DNA from: Caproicibacterium sp. BJN0003
GTDB taxonomy: Bacteria; Bacillota; Clostridia; Oscillospirales; Acutalibacteraceae
NCBI RefSeq assembly: GCF_026314295.1
Contig: NZ_CP111108.1
Location: 1,364,001 to 1,428,000 of the forward strand
Reading direction: 5' to 3'
Length of the DNA stretch: 64,000 nucleotides
The notes under the pieces: generated by a model
What the model saw: only the letters and a program-made list of their open reading frames with translations
What the model was told of the DNA's origin: nothing
Database searches by the model: none
Part shown: positions 54,193 through 63,419 of the stretch, one piece after another
Layout of the letters: each line of letters opens with the position of its first letter
How positions within the stretch are numbered: position 1 is the stretch's first letter
Position numbers and translations under genes: made by a program

Positions 54193-55476
54193 TTATACCA
54201 CCTGTGCTCCTATGGGATTTTCTTCCGTAACCCGTTCAATCTGACCCCCCAGAGCCTGAATCTTCTCAACGATGTGCTCATAACCGCGTTCGATATAATG
54301 AATCCCTTCGATCGTGCTGGTACCATTTGCAGCCAAAGCCGCAATCACCATTGCTGCACCAGCGCGAAGATCACATGCGTGTACGGGAGCCGCATTGAGA
54401 TGATCAACTCCCTCAATCACTGCAAGTTTTCCATCAACCGAAATCTGAGCGCCCATTTTGCGCAGTTCTTCCACATAGCGAAAACGATTGTCCCAAACGC
54501 TTTCATTTACCATGCTGGTTCCATTCGCCAGAGAAAGCAAAACCGAAAACTGCGGCTGCATATCTGTTGGAAATCCCGGATGTGGCATTGTTTTAATATT
54601 ACATTTGTTGAGAACTCCCGTGCTACGTACACGGACAGCCTCATCAAACTCTGTCACTTCGACTCCCATCTCTTCCAGCTTCGCCGTAATGGATTCCAAA
54701 TGTTTCGGAATTACATTTTTCACCAGTACGTCTCCACCAGTCGCAGCGGCAGCGACCATATAAGTCCCAGCCTCAATTTGATCCGGAATAATAGAATAGG
54801 TTGTCCCACAGAGATGATCCACTCCATGAATTTTAATCACATCGGTACCGGCCCCACGAACATCTGCGCCCATTGTCGTCAAAAAGTTTGCCAAATCAAC
54901 GATATGCGGCTCTTTGGCTGCATTCTCAATCACCGTCATGCCCGGAACTTTTGCTGCTGCCAGCATAATGTTCATCGTCGCGCCTACTGAAACGACATCC
55001 AGATAAACATTTCCACCGTGCAGATGGTCACTCTGTACATCTACCATGCCGCCGGAAAGCGTATAAGAAGCCCCCAATGCGGCAAATCCTTTTAAATGTT
55101 GATCAATCGGCCGCACTCCAAGATAGCAGCCACCTGGCAATGGAACCACCGAATGATGAAATCTGCCCAAAAGTGCTCCCAAAAGATAATAAGAACCACG
55201 AATTTTATGCGACAATTCATAAGAAGCCACATAACTATTCATAGGGCGGGGATCAATTTCCACAGTAGTATGGTTAACCCAACGAACCTTTGCCCCCAAG
55301 TCACGCAAAATATGCAGCATAGAAGCAACGTCTGTAATCTCCGGTATATTTTCCAAGCGGCACACATCATCAGATAATGCCACCGCAGGTATAATAGCAA
55401 CCGCTGCATTTTTAGCTCCGCTAATATTAACTTCGCCTTCCAAGCGGCGGCCGCCTGTAATTATAAATTTATCCAA
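54193..55476 (-). CDS. murA: UDP-N-acetylglucosamine 1-carboxyvinyltransferase
   Basis: About 427 aa. It performs the first committed step of peptidoglycan synthesis from UDP-GlcNAc and PEP. The active-site Cys targeted by fosfomycin is kept (PGGCYLGVRPIDQHLKG), and NISGAKNAAVA at the start is typical. TTG 55476 with GGGAGAG upstream is chosen over the frame opening at 55545. Confidence 0.96.
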   Translation of the reverse strand: MDKFIITGGRRLEGEVNISGAKNAAVAIIPAVALSDDVCRLENIPEITDVASMLHILRDLGAKVRWVNHTTVEIDPRPMNSYVASYELSHKIRGSYYLLGALLGRFHHSVVPLPGGCYLGVRPIDQHLKGFAALGASYTLSGGMVDVQSDHLHGGNVYLDVVSVGATMNIMLAAAKVPGMTVIENAAKEPHIVDLANFLTTMGADVRGAGTDVIKIHGVDHLCGTTYSIIPDQIEAGTYMVAAAATGGDVLVKNVIPKHLESITAKLEEMGVEVTEFDEAVRVRSTGVLNKCNIKTMPHPGFPTDMQPQFSVLLSLANGTSMVNESVWDNRFRYVEELRKMGAQISVDGKLAVIEGVDHLNAAPVHACDLRAGAAMVIAALAANGTSTIEGIHYIERGYEHIVEKIQALGGQIERVTEENPIGAQVV

Positions 55477-55635
55477 ACTCAGCACTCTCCCATTTTTAAA
55501 GAGAAATCTTTCAGCTCTAACTCTAGTATACTCTGTTTTTATCATTCAAACAGACTCAATTATCAAAATACAATATTTTACAATTTTTCATCTCAAAAAT
55601 TGCAATTATGTAAAGTTATCTATAAACACTTTTTT

Positions 55636-55664
55636 ATATTAATACAAAAATAAAAAAATGTCAA
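55636..55664 (-). promoter_or_regulatory. Predicted murA promoter
   Basis: On the minus strand a perfect TTGACA (55664-55659), 17 bp and TAATAT (55641-55636), about 160 bp before murA. A second TATACT box near 55530 might mark another start site. Confidence 0.55.
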
Positions 55665-55789
55665 TCCTGTTATTTTTTCTATTATTTTTGTTTTCTTTCA
55701 TAAAGCGGGAGAATATTCGAACTGCAATTTTTCCCATGTCTTGAGAATCAATAACAAGTAAAAATGGTTACCTGCCATCTAACCTCACC

Positions 55790-55836
55790 ATAAAAAATGA
55801 TGTGTACTGCAAAATAGACAATACACATCATTTTAA
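55790..55836 (-). terminator. Terminator of nrdR
   Basis: AAAATGATGTGTA pairs with TACACATCATTTT (55794-55806 and 55822-55834), with a T-run on the minus strand. Confidence 0.75.
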
Positions 55837-55860
55837 AAGATCAAAAGTCTTTCCATGTTT

Positions 55861-56319
55861 TTATTTTTTATTTTTCATGATACGACTGAGTTCTTCCATA
55901 AAAGTATCGATATCCTGAAACTGACGATAAACCGACGCAAACCGAACATAAGCGACTTCGTCGATTTTCTGCAGTTGTTTCATGGCATATTCGCCAATTA
56001 AAGAAGACGGAACTTCTCTATCCAAAGAATTTTGAAGCATGTTTTCGATTTCATCCACAACACGCTCCAGTTGATCTACCGAAATGGGCCGCTTTTCACA
56101 AGCACGCAGGAGACCATTCAGCAATTTATTTCGGTCAAATGTTTCGCGAGATTTGTCCCGCTTAATAACGATAATTGGAACCGTTTCAATGATTTCATAA
56201 GTCGTAAATCTTTTTGCGCATTTAAGGCATTCCCGGCGGCGGCGAATTCGCTCTCCTTCATCTGTCGGCCGAGAGTCAATCACTTTGCTTTCTTCATTTC
56301 CACAATATGGACATTTCAT
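55861..56319 (-). CDS. nrdR: Ribonucleotide reductase repressor NrdR
   Basis: 152 aa. N-terminal zinc finger ([15 protein letters not shown] with CLKC) and an ATP-cone domain ([17 protein letters not shown]). NrdR represses ribonucleotide reductase genes when dATP is plentiful; nrdDG in this window is the likely target. ATG follows AAGGAGGT. Confidence 0.97.
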   Translation of the reverse strand: MKCPYCGNEESKVIDSRPTDEGERIRRRRECLKCAKRFTTYEIIETVPIIVIKRDKSRETFDRNKLLNGLLRACEKRPISVDQLERVVDEIENMLQNSLDREVPSSLIGEYAMKQLQKIDEVAYVRFASVYRQFQDIDTFMEELSRIMKNKK

Positions 56320-56402
56320 CAGCCTACCTCCTTATTATAATCCAACATATTCCAACACATAATCCCAATATTATTTATTATAACACGAATTTTTTCTGAA
56401 AT

Positions 56403-57209
56403 TCAAGATGATATTGTGTAAAAATATTTTTGAATTGATTCTGCCTTTTGCTTCGCCTCAATCAGATCCTGACGACCACCAAAATTCTTCCGATAAACTT
56501 CAATAATTAAGTTTCCTTTATAGTTCTGCCGTTTGAGCTGTCTCATCAGCCGACCATAATCCATAATTCCCCGGCCTGGCAGCAAACAATCTTTTCCGGG
56601 CTTATGATCATTCAGGTGGATATGTACTAATTGTTCTCCCATCTGTGCACAAGTCTCAAACGGATCATGACCAGACCGCACTGCTTGTTTCAGATCAAGA
56701 ACAAATGCGCAGTCCCCGTGCAGATAAGACCGCATACGGTGCAAAAATTCTGGATTTTCGCTGCAAAATGCATTTACATTTTCCTGCGCAAATGTGACTC
56801 CATAAGTTTTTCCAAGTTCAAAAAGGCGATGATATCGTTCAAAATAGATCTCTTCCGGAATATCCCCTGCGCGCTCTTTTCTCTGTCCGTGCAACACTAA
56901 AATTTCTGCGCCCAAAAATGCCGCTGCCTCAAAATACTGGCGATAAAATTCCATACCGTCTTCAAACCGACGCTCATAGGCCGAAAAAAGCAGGAAGCTC
57001 TCAAAACCTGATGTAAACGGATGCAGACTTAAAATCTTCGCGCCATGGCTTTCCGCCTGAATTTTAAGCTGGTCAAGATATGGATGGTGTAACTCGGAAA
57101 ACGTATTAACGAACACTTCAAAAAAGCGAAAGCCACAATTCAGCAGCTTTTCAAATCCGTTTTCCAATGCTTCCGGATAAAAGCAAGCGGTCGAAATCCC
57201 GATTTGCAC
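56403..57209 (-). CDS. Sugar phosphate isomerase/epimerase-like TIM-barrel protein
   Basis: 268 aa of the xylose isomerase-like/AP endonuclease 2 fold. The four expected metal ligands lie in FAQENVN, VLDLKQA, HIHLNDH and LIIEVY. Substrate unknown. Start GTG 57209 follows TAGGAG. Confidence 0.82.
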   Translation of the reverse strand: MQIGISTACFYPEALENGFEKLLNCGFRFFEVFVNTFSELHHPYLDQLKIQAESHGAKILSLHPFTSGFESFLLFSAYERRFEDGMEFYRQYFEAAAFLGAEILVLHGQRKERAGDIPEEIYFERYHRLFELGKTYGVTFAQENVNAFCSENPEFLHRMRSYLHGDCAFVLDLKQAVRSGHDPFETCAQMGEQLVHIHLNDHKPGKDCLLPGRGIMDYGRLMRQLKRQNYKGNLIIEVYRKNFGGRQDLIEAKQKAESIQKYFYTISS

Positions 57210-57268
57210 GCAATCATCTCCTACCGAATTATTATATCATTGCTCCATGCCCCCGTAAAGCGATTATC

Positions 57269-57297
57269 TTGATTTTAGAAAATTGTTTCTGTATAAT
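57269..57297 (+). promoter_or_regulatory. Predicted promoter of the ABC-F gene
   Basis: TTGATT (57269-57274), 17 bp and a perfect TATAAT (57292-57297), 38 bp before the gene. Confidence 0.75.
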
Positions 57298-57334
57298 AAG
57301 ACGGTGTATGATTTTTTGAAGGGGGGATTTTTGA

Positions 57335-59260
57335 ATGGGGTTGATGAGCGTAAGCGGACTGTCAAAATCATTTGGAGTTGAAACAGTTTTTCAAAATGTC
57401 TCCTTCGAAATTCAGCAAAATGACCGGATCGGTCTCGTGGGGGCAAATGGCAGCGGCAAAACAACACTTTTAAAAGCGCTGACTTTAGAGCAGCCTGCCG
57501 ATGAAGGAACTGTTTCAAAAGCCAACCGTACACAAATTGGATACATGGAGCAACATGTTTGCCGTGATTTAGAAAGAAGTGCCTATGCAGAAGTTCTGAC
57601 CGTCTTTTCCGATCTTCTCAAAATGGAACGGAATCTGGAAGAAATCGGACATGCTATTGGCGCAGGCAGCCCGGATATGGATCATCTCATTGAACGTCAA
57701 AGTCTGCTCAATGATACATTCCTTCGTCGAGGAGGATTAACCTGCCGCGCAAGAGCGCGCAGCACTCTTCTCGGACTTGGTTTTACCGACGAACAAATGG
57801 GGCAGCCGATCGGCGTTTTAAGCGGCGGCCAGCGTGCAAAACTTCAGCTTGCCAAGCTTCTGCTAAGTTCTTCCAATTTGCTTCTTTTGGACGAGCCCAC
57901 CAACCATCTTGATATTTCCAGTGTTGAATGGCTGGAAGACTTTCTCCGAAATTTTAACGGTGCTTTTTTAGTAATTTCCCACGACCGATATTTTCTTGAT
58001 AAGCTCTGCAACCGTACTTTTGAACTTTCCAACGGACATCTAACCTGTTACAAAGGCGGATATTCCTCTTATCTTTCACAAAAAGGGGAAAACGATCTGA
58101 CGGTAACCAGACGCTACGAAAATACCCAGCGGGAAATTCATCGTCTGGAAGGCGTTGTAAAACAGCAGCGTCAATGGAATCGAGAAAAGAATATTCGTAC
58201 GGCTGAAAGTAAGTTAAAAGTAATCGACCGTCTGCAAGATTCCCTGGAAATCCCTGAAAGTGCTGCACAATCCTTGCATTTTCATTTTTCGATCAAACAG
58301 CGCAGCGGTGATGAAGTTTTAAAGGCAAAAAGCCTCTCCCTCACTTTCGGTAAAAAACCGCTTTTCGAAAACATTGACCTTGATATTCGCCGTGGAGAAC
58401 GCGTCTTTTTACTCGGTCCTAACGGCTGCGGAAAAACTTCTCTACTGAAAACGCTGTTGGGTCAGAACAAGCCGGACTGCGGGACAATCATTTTTGGAAG
58501 TGGTGTCTCAGTCGGATATTACGATCAATTACAGACTGGACTTCATCCAGAAAAAAATGTTTTGGATGAAGTTTGGGATTCTTACCCCAACCTTACACAG
58601 ACACAAGTTCGCAGCGCATTGGCTGTTTTCCTGTTTCAGGGAGATGATGTCTTTAAATCCGTTGCAACTCTTTCCGGCGGTGAACGCGCCCGGGTATTGC
58701 TTTTGAAGCTGATTCTTTCCCGTTCTAATTTTCTTCTTTTAGATGAGCCCACTAACCATCTCGATATTCCTTCCAGTGAAGCGCTGGAAAATGCGCTGCT
58801 GGATTATGAGGGTACTCTCTTAATTGTTTCGCATGACCGTTATTTAATCAATAAACTTGCCGACCGCATTTATGATTTAAGACCGGATCGTGCTGTCCCT
58901 TACAAAGGAAACTATGAAGACTTTCTGGCAGAACAGAAAAAGGAACAGACAGCCTCGGAAGAATCCGATCTGTCTGCCCCTAAAAAAGAAAACTCCTATC
59001 AGCTCCGCAAAGAACAGCAAGCTCATTTGCGAAAAATGAAAGCAGATTTAGGTAGAACAGAAAATCGGATTGAGGAAATTGAAAACAAACTTCAAGCGCT
59101 TAATGAGCAACTGCAATTACCAGAAGTAGTCAGCGACTATCAAGCGACATTGGAACTGACGAAAAAAATCAATGCACTGCAAACAGAAAACGAGAATTTA
59201 ATGTCTTTATGGGAAACACTTTCTAAAGAAGTCGATACTGCAGAAAATGATGTAAAATAA
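57335..59260 (+). CDS. ABC-F family ATPase (YdiF-like)
   Basis: 641 aa. Two ABC domains with Walker A GANGSGKTT and GPNGCGKTS, signatures LSGGQRAKLQ and LSGGERARVL, and Walker B LLLLDEPTNHLD twice. The charged linker between them (P-site interaction motif) and the C-terminal coiled coil resemble YdiF/Uup. No membrane part: it acts on the ribosome rather than in transport. A resistance role is not suggested by sequence. ATG follows GGGGGG. Confidence 0.9.
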   Translation: MGLMSVSGLSKSFGVETVFQNVSFEIQQNDRIGLVGANGSGKTTLLKALTLEQPADEGTVSKANRTQIGYMEQHVCRDLERSAYAEVLTVFSDLLKMERNLEEIGHAIGAGSPDMDHLIERQSLLNDTFLRRGGLTCRARARSTLLGLGFTDEQMGQPIGVLSGGQRAKLQLAKLLLSSSNLLLLDEPTNHLDISSVEWLEDFLRNFNGAFLVISHDRYFLDKLCNRTFELSNGHLTCYKGGYSSYLSQKGENDLTVTRRYENTQREIHRLEGVVKQQRQWNREKNIRTAESKLKVIDRLQDSLEIPESAAQSLHFHFSIKQRSGDEVLKAKSLSLTFGKKPLFENIDLDIRRGERVFLLGPNGCGKTSLLKTLLGQNKPDCGTIIFGSGVSVGYYDQLQTGLHPEKNVLDEVWDSYPNLTQTQVRSALAVFLFQGDDVFKSVATLSGGERARVLLLKLILSRSNFLLLDEPTNHLDIPSSEALENALLDYEGTLLIVSHDRYLINKLADRIYDLRPDRAVPYKGNYEDFLAEQKKEQTASEESDLSAPKKENSYQLRKEQQAHLRKMKADLGRTENRIEEIENKLQALNEQLQLPEVVSDYQATLELTKKINALQTENENLMSLWETLSKEVDTAENDVK

Positions 59261-59269
59261 AAGATAAAA

Positions 59270-59293
59270 AAAACTGTCGCTTAAAAGCGGCAG
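59270..59293 (-). terminator. Terminator of the HPr-like gene
   Basis: CTGTCGCTT pairs with AAGCGGCAG, with an eight-base T-run on the minus strand. It may also affect the converging ABC-F transcript. Confidence 0.7.
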
Positions 59294-59310
59294 CCATGTT
59301 TGTCACGTTC

Positions 59311-59562
59311 TCACGATTCTACTTCAGTTTGCTGGAACTCTTTGATCTTTTGTGCAAAAAGTTCTTTTTGCTGTTCATTACACTCGTCAACTTCCACTGT
59401 AATCGGTTCACTGAGATTCAAGCTGAATACACCCATAACGGATTTTGCATTCATTTTATACTTATCTGTACAGAGATTGACCTCAAATGGAAAACTGGAC
59501 ACAAGCGAAACAAATTTTTTAACATCATCAATGTTTGACAGATGAATTTTAGCTGTATACAT
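59311..59562 (-). CDS. HPr/Crh-like protein lacking the phosphorylated His
   Basis: About 83 aa. The second half matches HPr well, with KYKMNAKSVMGVFSLNL containing the Ser46-type site of HPr kinase. The first half lacks GLHARPA: the expected His15 region reads IHLSNIDDVKKFV. It therefore cannot pass phosphate in the PTS but may be a regulatory protein like Crh of bacilli. ATG 59562 follows AAAGGAG; the frame opens at 59610. Confidence 0.8.
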   Translation of the reverse strand: MYTAKIHLSNIDDVKKFVSLVSSFPFEVNLCTDKYKMNAKSVMGVFSLNLSEPITVEVDECNEQQKELFAQKIKEFQQTEVES

Positions 59563-59699
59563 GTTCACCAAACTCCTTTCTTCATCTGAGCCTTTTTGAA
59601 ATCTTTCCAATTTTAGCGCATCATTTTAAAAAATTCAAGAGAATTCTTTATAATCTCTTAATATTTTTGTAATTGCTTTTTAGAAAGTTGGACTATCTT

Positions 59700-60983
59700 A
59701 TGAACATTACCGCAATCACACTCGGCTGTAAAGTAAATCAATATGAGACCGAAGCTATGCTTTCTATGGCAGAAAATTCCGGATTTACTGTCTGCGAAGG
59801 AGACTGTGCCGATATTGTTTTAATTAACTCCTGTACCGTCACAGCCACCAGTGACCACAAAGTTCGTCAAACGCTTCATCGCGTGAGAAGGAAGAATCCC
59901 ACTTCCATCATTATTTTGACTGGCTGCATGCCACAGGCCTTCCCTGAAAAGGCGGCCGCACTCGATGATGCCGATATTATCCTTGGAAATTCAAACCGCA
60001 GCTCATTAATTCCCCATATCCATGATTTCCTGACACATCGTGAGCGAATCATCGATATTGAACCCCACGGAGAATCCTTCGAGTCTATGCAGGTAACAGA
60101 ATTTCATGAGCATACACGCGCTTTTGTCAAAATAGAAGACGGCTGCAATCGTTTCTGTTCCTATTGCATTATTCCCTATGCACGCGGACGAGTTCGATCC
60201 AAGCCGTTATCAGAATTAAAAGCAGAACTTTCCGAGCTTGCAGAAAACGGGTATCGCGAAATTGTGCTCACAGGAATCAATCTCCCCGCTTATGGGCAGG
60301 ACATCGGGGCAACTTTATGTGATGCCATTGACACAGCCTGCGAAATCAGCAAAATCCACCGAGTTCGTTTGGGCTCTCTGGAACCGGAACAGTTAACTCC
60401 TCCGGTAATCGCACGGATGGCTGCGCAAAAGAAGCTCTGCCCTCAGTTCCATCTTTCTCTGCAAAGCGGTTGTGATAAAACTCTGCGTCGAATGAATCGT
60501 CATTACACAACAGAGGAATACCGGGAAATCGTTCAGAACCTTCGTGCGGCATTTCCAAATGCTGCGATCACTACTGATATCATGGTCGGTTTTTCAGGAG
60601 AAACGGAAGAAGAGTTTCAGCAAAATCTCGCTTTTGAACAGGAAATTGCTTTTTCAAAAGTTCATGTATTTCCTTATTCCAGACGTCCAGGCACTAGAGC
60701 ATATGAAATGCCGGAACAGGTAAGCAATGCCGAAAAAGAGCGCCGTTCTGCTGCCATGATTGCGGCAGCACACAAAACACAGCAGGCTTTTCTAAAAGCG
60801 CAGGTAGGGCTTTGTGAAGAGGTGCTGTTTGAGCGTTCTTGCGCAAAAAATGTCTATGAAGGATACACTCCAAACTATACTTTGGTAAGAGCGGTAAGCA
60901 GCGATGATCTTTCCGGAAAGCTCTTGATGACAGAAATTTTAACTGCAGAATCCGGCTTTTGCACCGGAAAAATTCGGATATGA
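59700..60983 (+). CDS. mtaB: tRNA threonylcarbamoyladenosine methylthiotransferase
   Basis: About 427 aa. It turns t6A37 into ms2t6A37 in tRNA. N-terminal MTTase domain with Cys in LGCKVNQYE, NSCTVTATSD and TGCMPQ; radical SAM motif CNRFCSYCIIPYARG; C-terminal TRAM-like part. ATG 59700 starts the standard N-terminus; the frame opens at a TTG nine codons earlier. The ribosome binding site is weak. Confidence 0.93.
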   Translation: MNITAITLGCKVNQYETEAMLSMAENSGFTVCEGDCADIVLINSCTVTATSDHKVRQTLHRVRRKNPTSIIILTGCMPQAFPEKAAALDDADIILGNSNRSSLIPHIHDFLTHRERIIDIEPHGESFESMQVTEFHEHTRAFVKIEDGCNRFCSYCIIPYARGRVRSKPLSELKAELSELAENGYREIVLTGINLPAYGQDIGATLCDAIDTACEISKIHRVRLGSLEPEQLTPPVIARMAAQKKLCPQFHLSLQSGCDKTLRRMNRHYTTEEYREIVQNLRAAFPNAAITTDIMVGFSGETEEEFQQNLAFEQEIAFSKVHVFPYSRRPGTRAYEMPEQVSNAEKERRSAAMIAAAHKTQQAFLKAQVGLCEEVLFERSCAKNVYEGYTPNYTLVRAVSSDDLSGKLLMTEILTAESGFCTGKIRI

Positions 60984-60997
60984 TTTCATAACGCATG

Positions 60998-61042
60998 CAA
61001 AAAGGGTGATAGGCACTAAAGTTTACCTATCACCCTTTTTTA
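60998..61042. terminator. Bidirectional terminator between mtaB and the nitroreductase gene
   Basis: AAAAAGGGTGATAGG pairs perfectly with CCTATCACCCTTTTT (60999-61013 and 61026-61040). Confidence 0.85.
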
Positions 61043-61594
61043 TTTTGCTTTTAAAAGGATCTCGTTCATGGGTTTACGTGGACGCGGATTTGGTGACTCT
61101 GCCGGATAACCAATTGCAATGGAACAAACTAGCTGCATGGATTCACAGCCAACCGACTGACAGATTTCTTTTTGTGTATAAACAGTATCCCTAATCCAGA
61201 GAGCTCCAAGTCCCAAATTTACAGCCTCCAAACAGATATGCTCTACCGCAGCCCCAATTGAAAGTAAATCTCCCGTCATCCAATGATCATCATCATCTTG
61301 CCGAAAAACTAAAATAAGCACAGGTGCTTCTTTGATCACACGAGCTGAATTTTTAGAACTGTTCGCATAATTTGGAATCTCAATATCATTTTGCTCGAAA
61401 AGGTTCAGCATGATTTGGACCACATGGTCTTTTTGTTCCCCTTTGAGCACCATAAACCTCCATGGCTGTCGATTCTTAGCAGACTGGCACAAACGGGCAC
61501 ACTCTAAAATCTTTTCCATTTTTTCGTTCTCTACATCGCGTGCTAAAAATTTTCGGATGCTTCTTCTTCTTTCAACCACCGACTCCAATTCCAT
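61040..61594 (-). CDS. Nitroreductase family protein
   Basis: About 184 aa. FMN-binding nitroreductase fold with RRRSIRKFLARDV at the start, SAKNRQPWRFMVL, and GAAVEHICLEAVNLGLGALWI. It uses NAD(P)H to reduce an unknown substrate. ATG 61594 follows GGGAG. Confidence 0.9.
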   Translation of the reverse strand: MELESVVERRRSIRKFLARDVENEKMEKILECARLCQSAKNRQPWRFMVLKGEQKDHVVQIMLNLFEQNDIEIPNYANSSKNSARVIKEAPVLILVFRQDDDDHWMTGDLLSIGAAVEHICLEAVNLGLGALWIRDTVYTQKEICQSVGCESMQLVCSIAIGYPAESPNPRPRKPMNEILLKAK

Positions 61595-61716
61595 CAATCA
61601 CACTCCCTTTTTAAGCTTTTTCTCATTATATAAATGATAATCAAGAATTTGTCAAGAGTTTTCTCTTGCTCTTTTATTCAATATCCTGCAAAGCAAAAAC
61701 TTTAATGGCTCTATAA

Positions 61717-62175
61717 TCAATCTTTTGTTTTTCTCCAGCTTTGCAATTCAATAATATTTCCCTCCGGGTCTTTGGCATATACAAAAACAGCTTCTATACT
61801 ATTAGGATAAGCCGCAGTAACAACCTGCCCCATAGCACCTCCACCAGCGTTTATCACTTCTTTTAAGGTGGCTTCTACGTCATCCACTTCAAAGGCTATA
61901 TGTGCTATTCCCGGACGGTTAATCTCTGCCGGTATTGCTCCTTTCAACGTATCATAAGAGAATATTTCCAAGGTTGGATGATCTTTATTATAACCTGGCA
62001 AAAGAAGATGCTCACCTGTAATATGTGCTTCTTTTAAACCGTTAAGCTTGTCCAACCACGCTCCTCGAAGATCACGCGTCTCGTTGATGCTTTGACAATG
62101 AAATACCGTCTTATAGAAATCTACCAGCTTGCTTGCATTCTTTGCAATAATATTGGTATGAACGTATCTAAACAT
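61717..62175 (-). CDS. VOC family (glyoxalase/dioxygenase fold) protein
   Basis: 152 aa. Metal-binding positions include the His in RYVHTN, the His in IAHIAFEV and the Glu in GNIIELQSW. Possible roles are methylglyoxal detoxification or resistance; nothing decides between them. AAAGGAG upstream. Confidence 0.85.
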   Translation of the reverse strand: MFRYVHTNIIAKNASKLVDFYKTVFHCQSINETRDLRGAWLDKLNGLKEAHITGEHLLLPGYNKDHPTLEIFSYDTLKGAIPAEINRPGIAHIAFEVDDVEATLKEVINAGGGAMGQVVTAAYPNSIEAVFVYAKDPEGNIIELQSWRKTKD

Positions 62176-62502
62176 TTTTAATAGCTCCTTTCCTCTCTGC
62201 CAATTAAGTTAATTTCAATTCAAGTATAACATAAAAGACATAAAAATAAAGCAAAGACTCCATATGCAGCTTTAAGCCTTAACTTATGAAATCCTTGCCG
62301 ATATGAATGTTCTTGCGGCATTTATTTGATAAAATTAGTAATATCAAAATTTATAGGAAACTAAGAAAAGCAGTATTTATATCGGTTCTCCTAAAAATGG
62401 GCATAAAAACACCCGGCACTTAATTTTCGGCCGGGCGTTTGTATTGTTTCGTTTATGTCTAGTATCTCCGTCTGTTAGTACTACAGTACCGACAGGTGAA
62501 TA
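62176..62502. other. Region between the VOC gene and the broken gene
   Basis: 327 bp, A/T-rich, with a terminator in its right part (62405-62441) and presumably the VOC promoter at the left. No gene seen. Confidence 0.5.
62405..62441 (-). terminator. Terminator of the 62.5-63.2 kb gene
   Basis: ACACCCGGC pairs with GCCGGGCGT around an A/T loop, with a T-run on the minus strand. Confidence 0.7.
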
Positions 62503-63198
62503 TTATTTCAGGCTAATTTGGGTTTTAGAAACGAGTTTATCGTCGCTAAACGTTAACGTTGCATTGCTGACTCCATCAGCTCCACGCCAAATATATCCGT
62601 ATGATGTATTGCCAAGAAGTTGGGCTTCGGTATCCTTTTCTCCGTCTCCACCAAAAATTTGTTTAACCTGATCATATGACATCCCAGTATCGACCTGATC
62701 ATATTTTGCAAGATCAATTGTTGGGTATTTGCTTTTATCATAAAGTCCAACTTCTGTCTTATCCGTAACTTTCCCGGATTGATATGTAATAACTGCAGAT
62801 GACATCACGCCTGATCCAGTATAATTTACAGCTTCTGTTTTTACTCCGTTTATCTCATTACTTGCACCTTCTGTGCCTTTTCCTAAGATTGCTTCTACCT
62901 CATCTTTGCTAGCACCAAGTGCTACTTTTTCATAAAGCTCCGAAGTTATTTTCCCTTCAGTTTTCGAACTACTCGCCGCAGATGAAGTGGCTGAGGAAAC
63001 AGATGCTTGTGTTTGAGTTGCCCCGTCTTTATTTTTTCCAGCCATATTAGTAGCTACTCCAATCACTACAAAGACAGCAATTACGATCAGAACCCATTTT
63101 CCAACTTTAGATTTCTTTTTCGGAGGCTTCTGAGAAGGCTCCGAAAACTAATTTGAATCATTACTCTCTTGTGTTACTGCTTCCTTTGTGTGTTTCAT
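62503..63198 (-). pseudogene. Membrane-anchored two-repeat protein, interrupted by an amber codon
   Basis: The frame starts at ATG 63198 after GGAGAG, runs 16 codons, meets TAG (63150-63148), and continues open in the same frame to 62503. After the stop come a basic stretch (KPPKKKSKVGK), a membrane helix (VLIVIAVFVVIG), a Ser/Thr/Ala-rich linker and two repeats (ITSELYEKVALG..., then YDQVDTGMSYDQVKQIFGG) of the BLIP/SmpA-like DUF3862 type. No ATG, GTG or TTG lies between the stop and the end of the helix. Either a recent nonsense mutation, a sequencing error or readthrough. Confidence 0.7.
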
Positions 63199-63384
63199 AA
63201 GAATCTCTCCTTTTAAATTATATGTTTACAATATATGGTGGAATTCAATACATTAATTATAATTATTGGATTGATTTGTTATTAATCTTATATTTTTGAA
63301 GTATAAAGTTTAAAAAACATTTTATGAAATTTTTCTGTTAATTCGTTCAAAATGCAAGAATCTTGATTACTACCAAATCTTACT
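63199..63384. other. A/T-rich region upstream of the RNA gene
   Basis: It holds the promoter region of the broken gene (exact boxes unclear). No gene or repeat seen. The stretch continues into the RNA unit and then to 63689. Confidence 0.45.
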
Positions 63385-63413
63385 TTGACAAATAAGATTT
63401 GGTATGGTATAAT
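63385..63413 (+). promoter_or_regulatory. Consensus promoter of the RNA gene
   Basis: TTGACA (63385-63390), 17 bp and TATAAT (63408-63413): a perfect match to the sigma-A consensus, the best in the window. Confidence 0.85.
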
Positions 63414-63419
63414 AATTTA

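Larger units (their letters stand above)
55477..55860. other. 384-bp region between murA and nrdR
   Basis: It contains a murA promoter and the nrdR terminator. The rest is very A/T-rich without a gene or recognised RNA. Confidence 0.55.

Noticed and set aside
57335-59260. Antibiotic resistance ABC-F
   Set aside because: The C-terminal coiled coil and overall length fit the housekeeping YdiF/Uup group; there is no sign of a known resistance subgroup.
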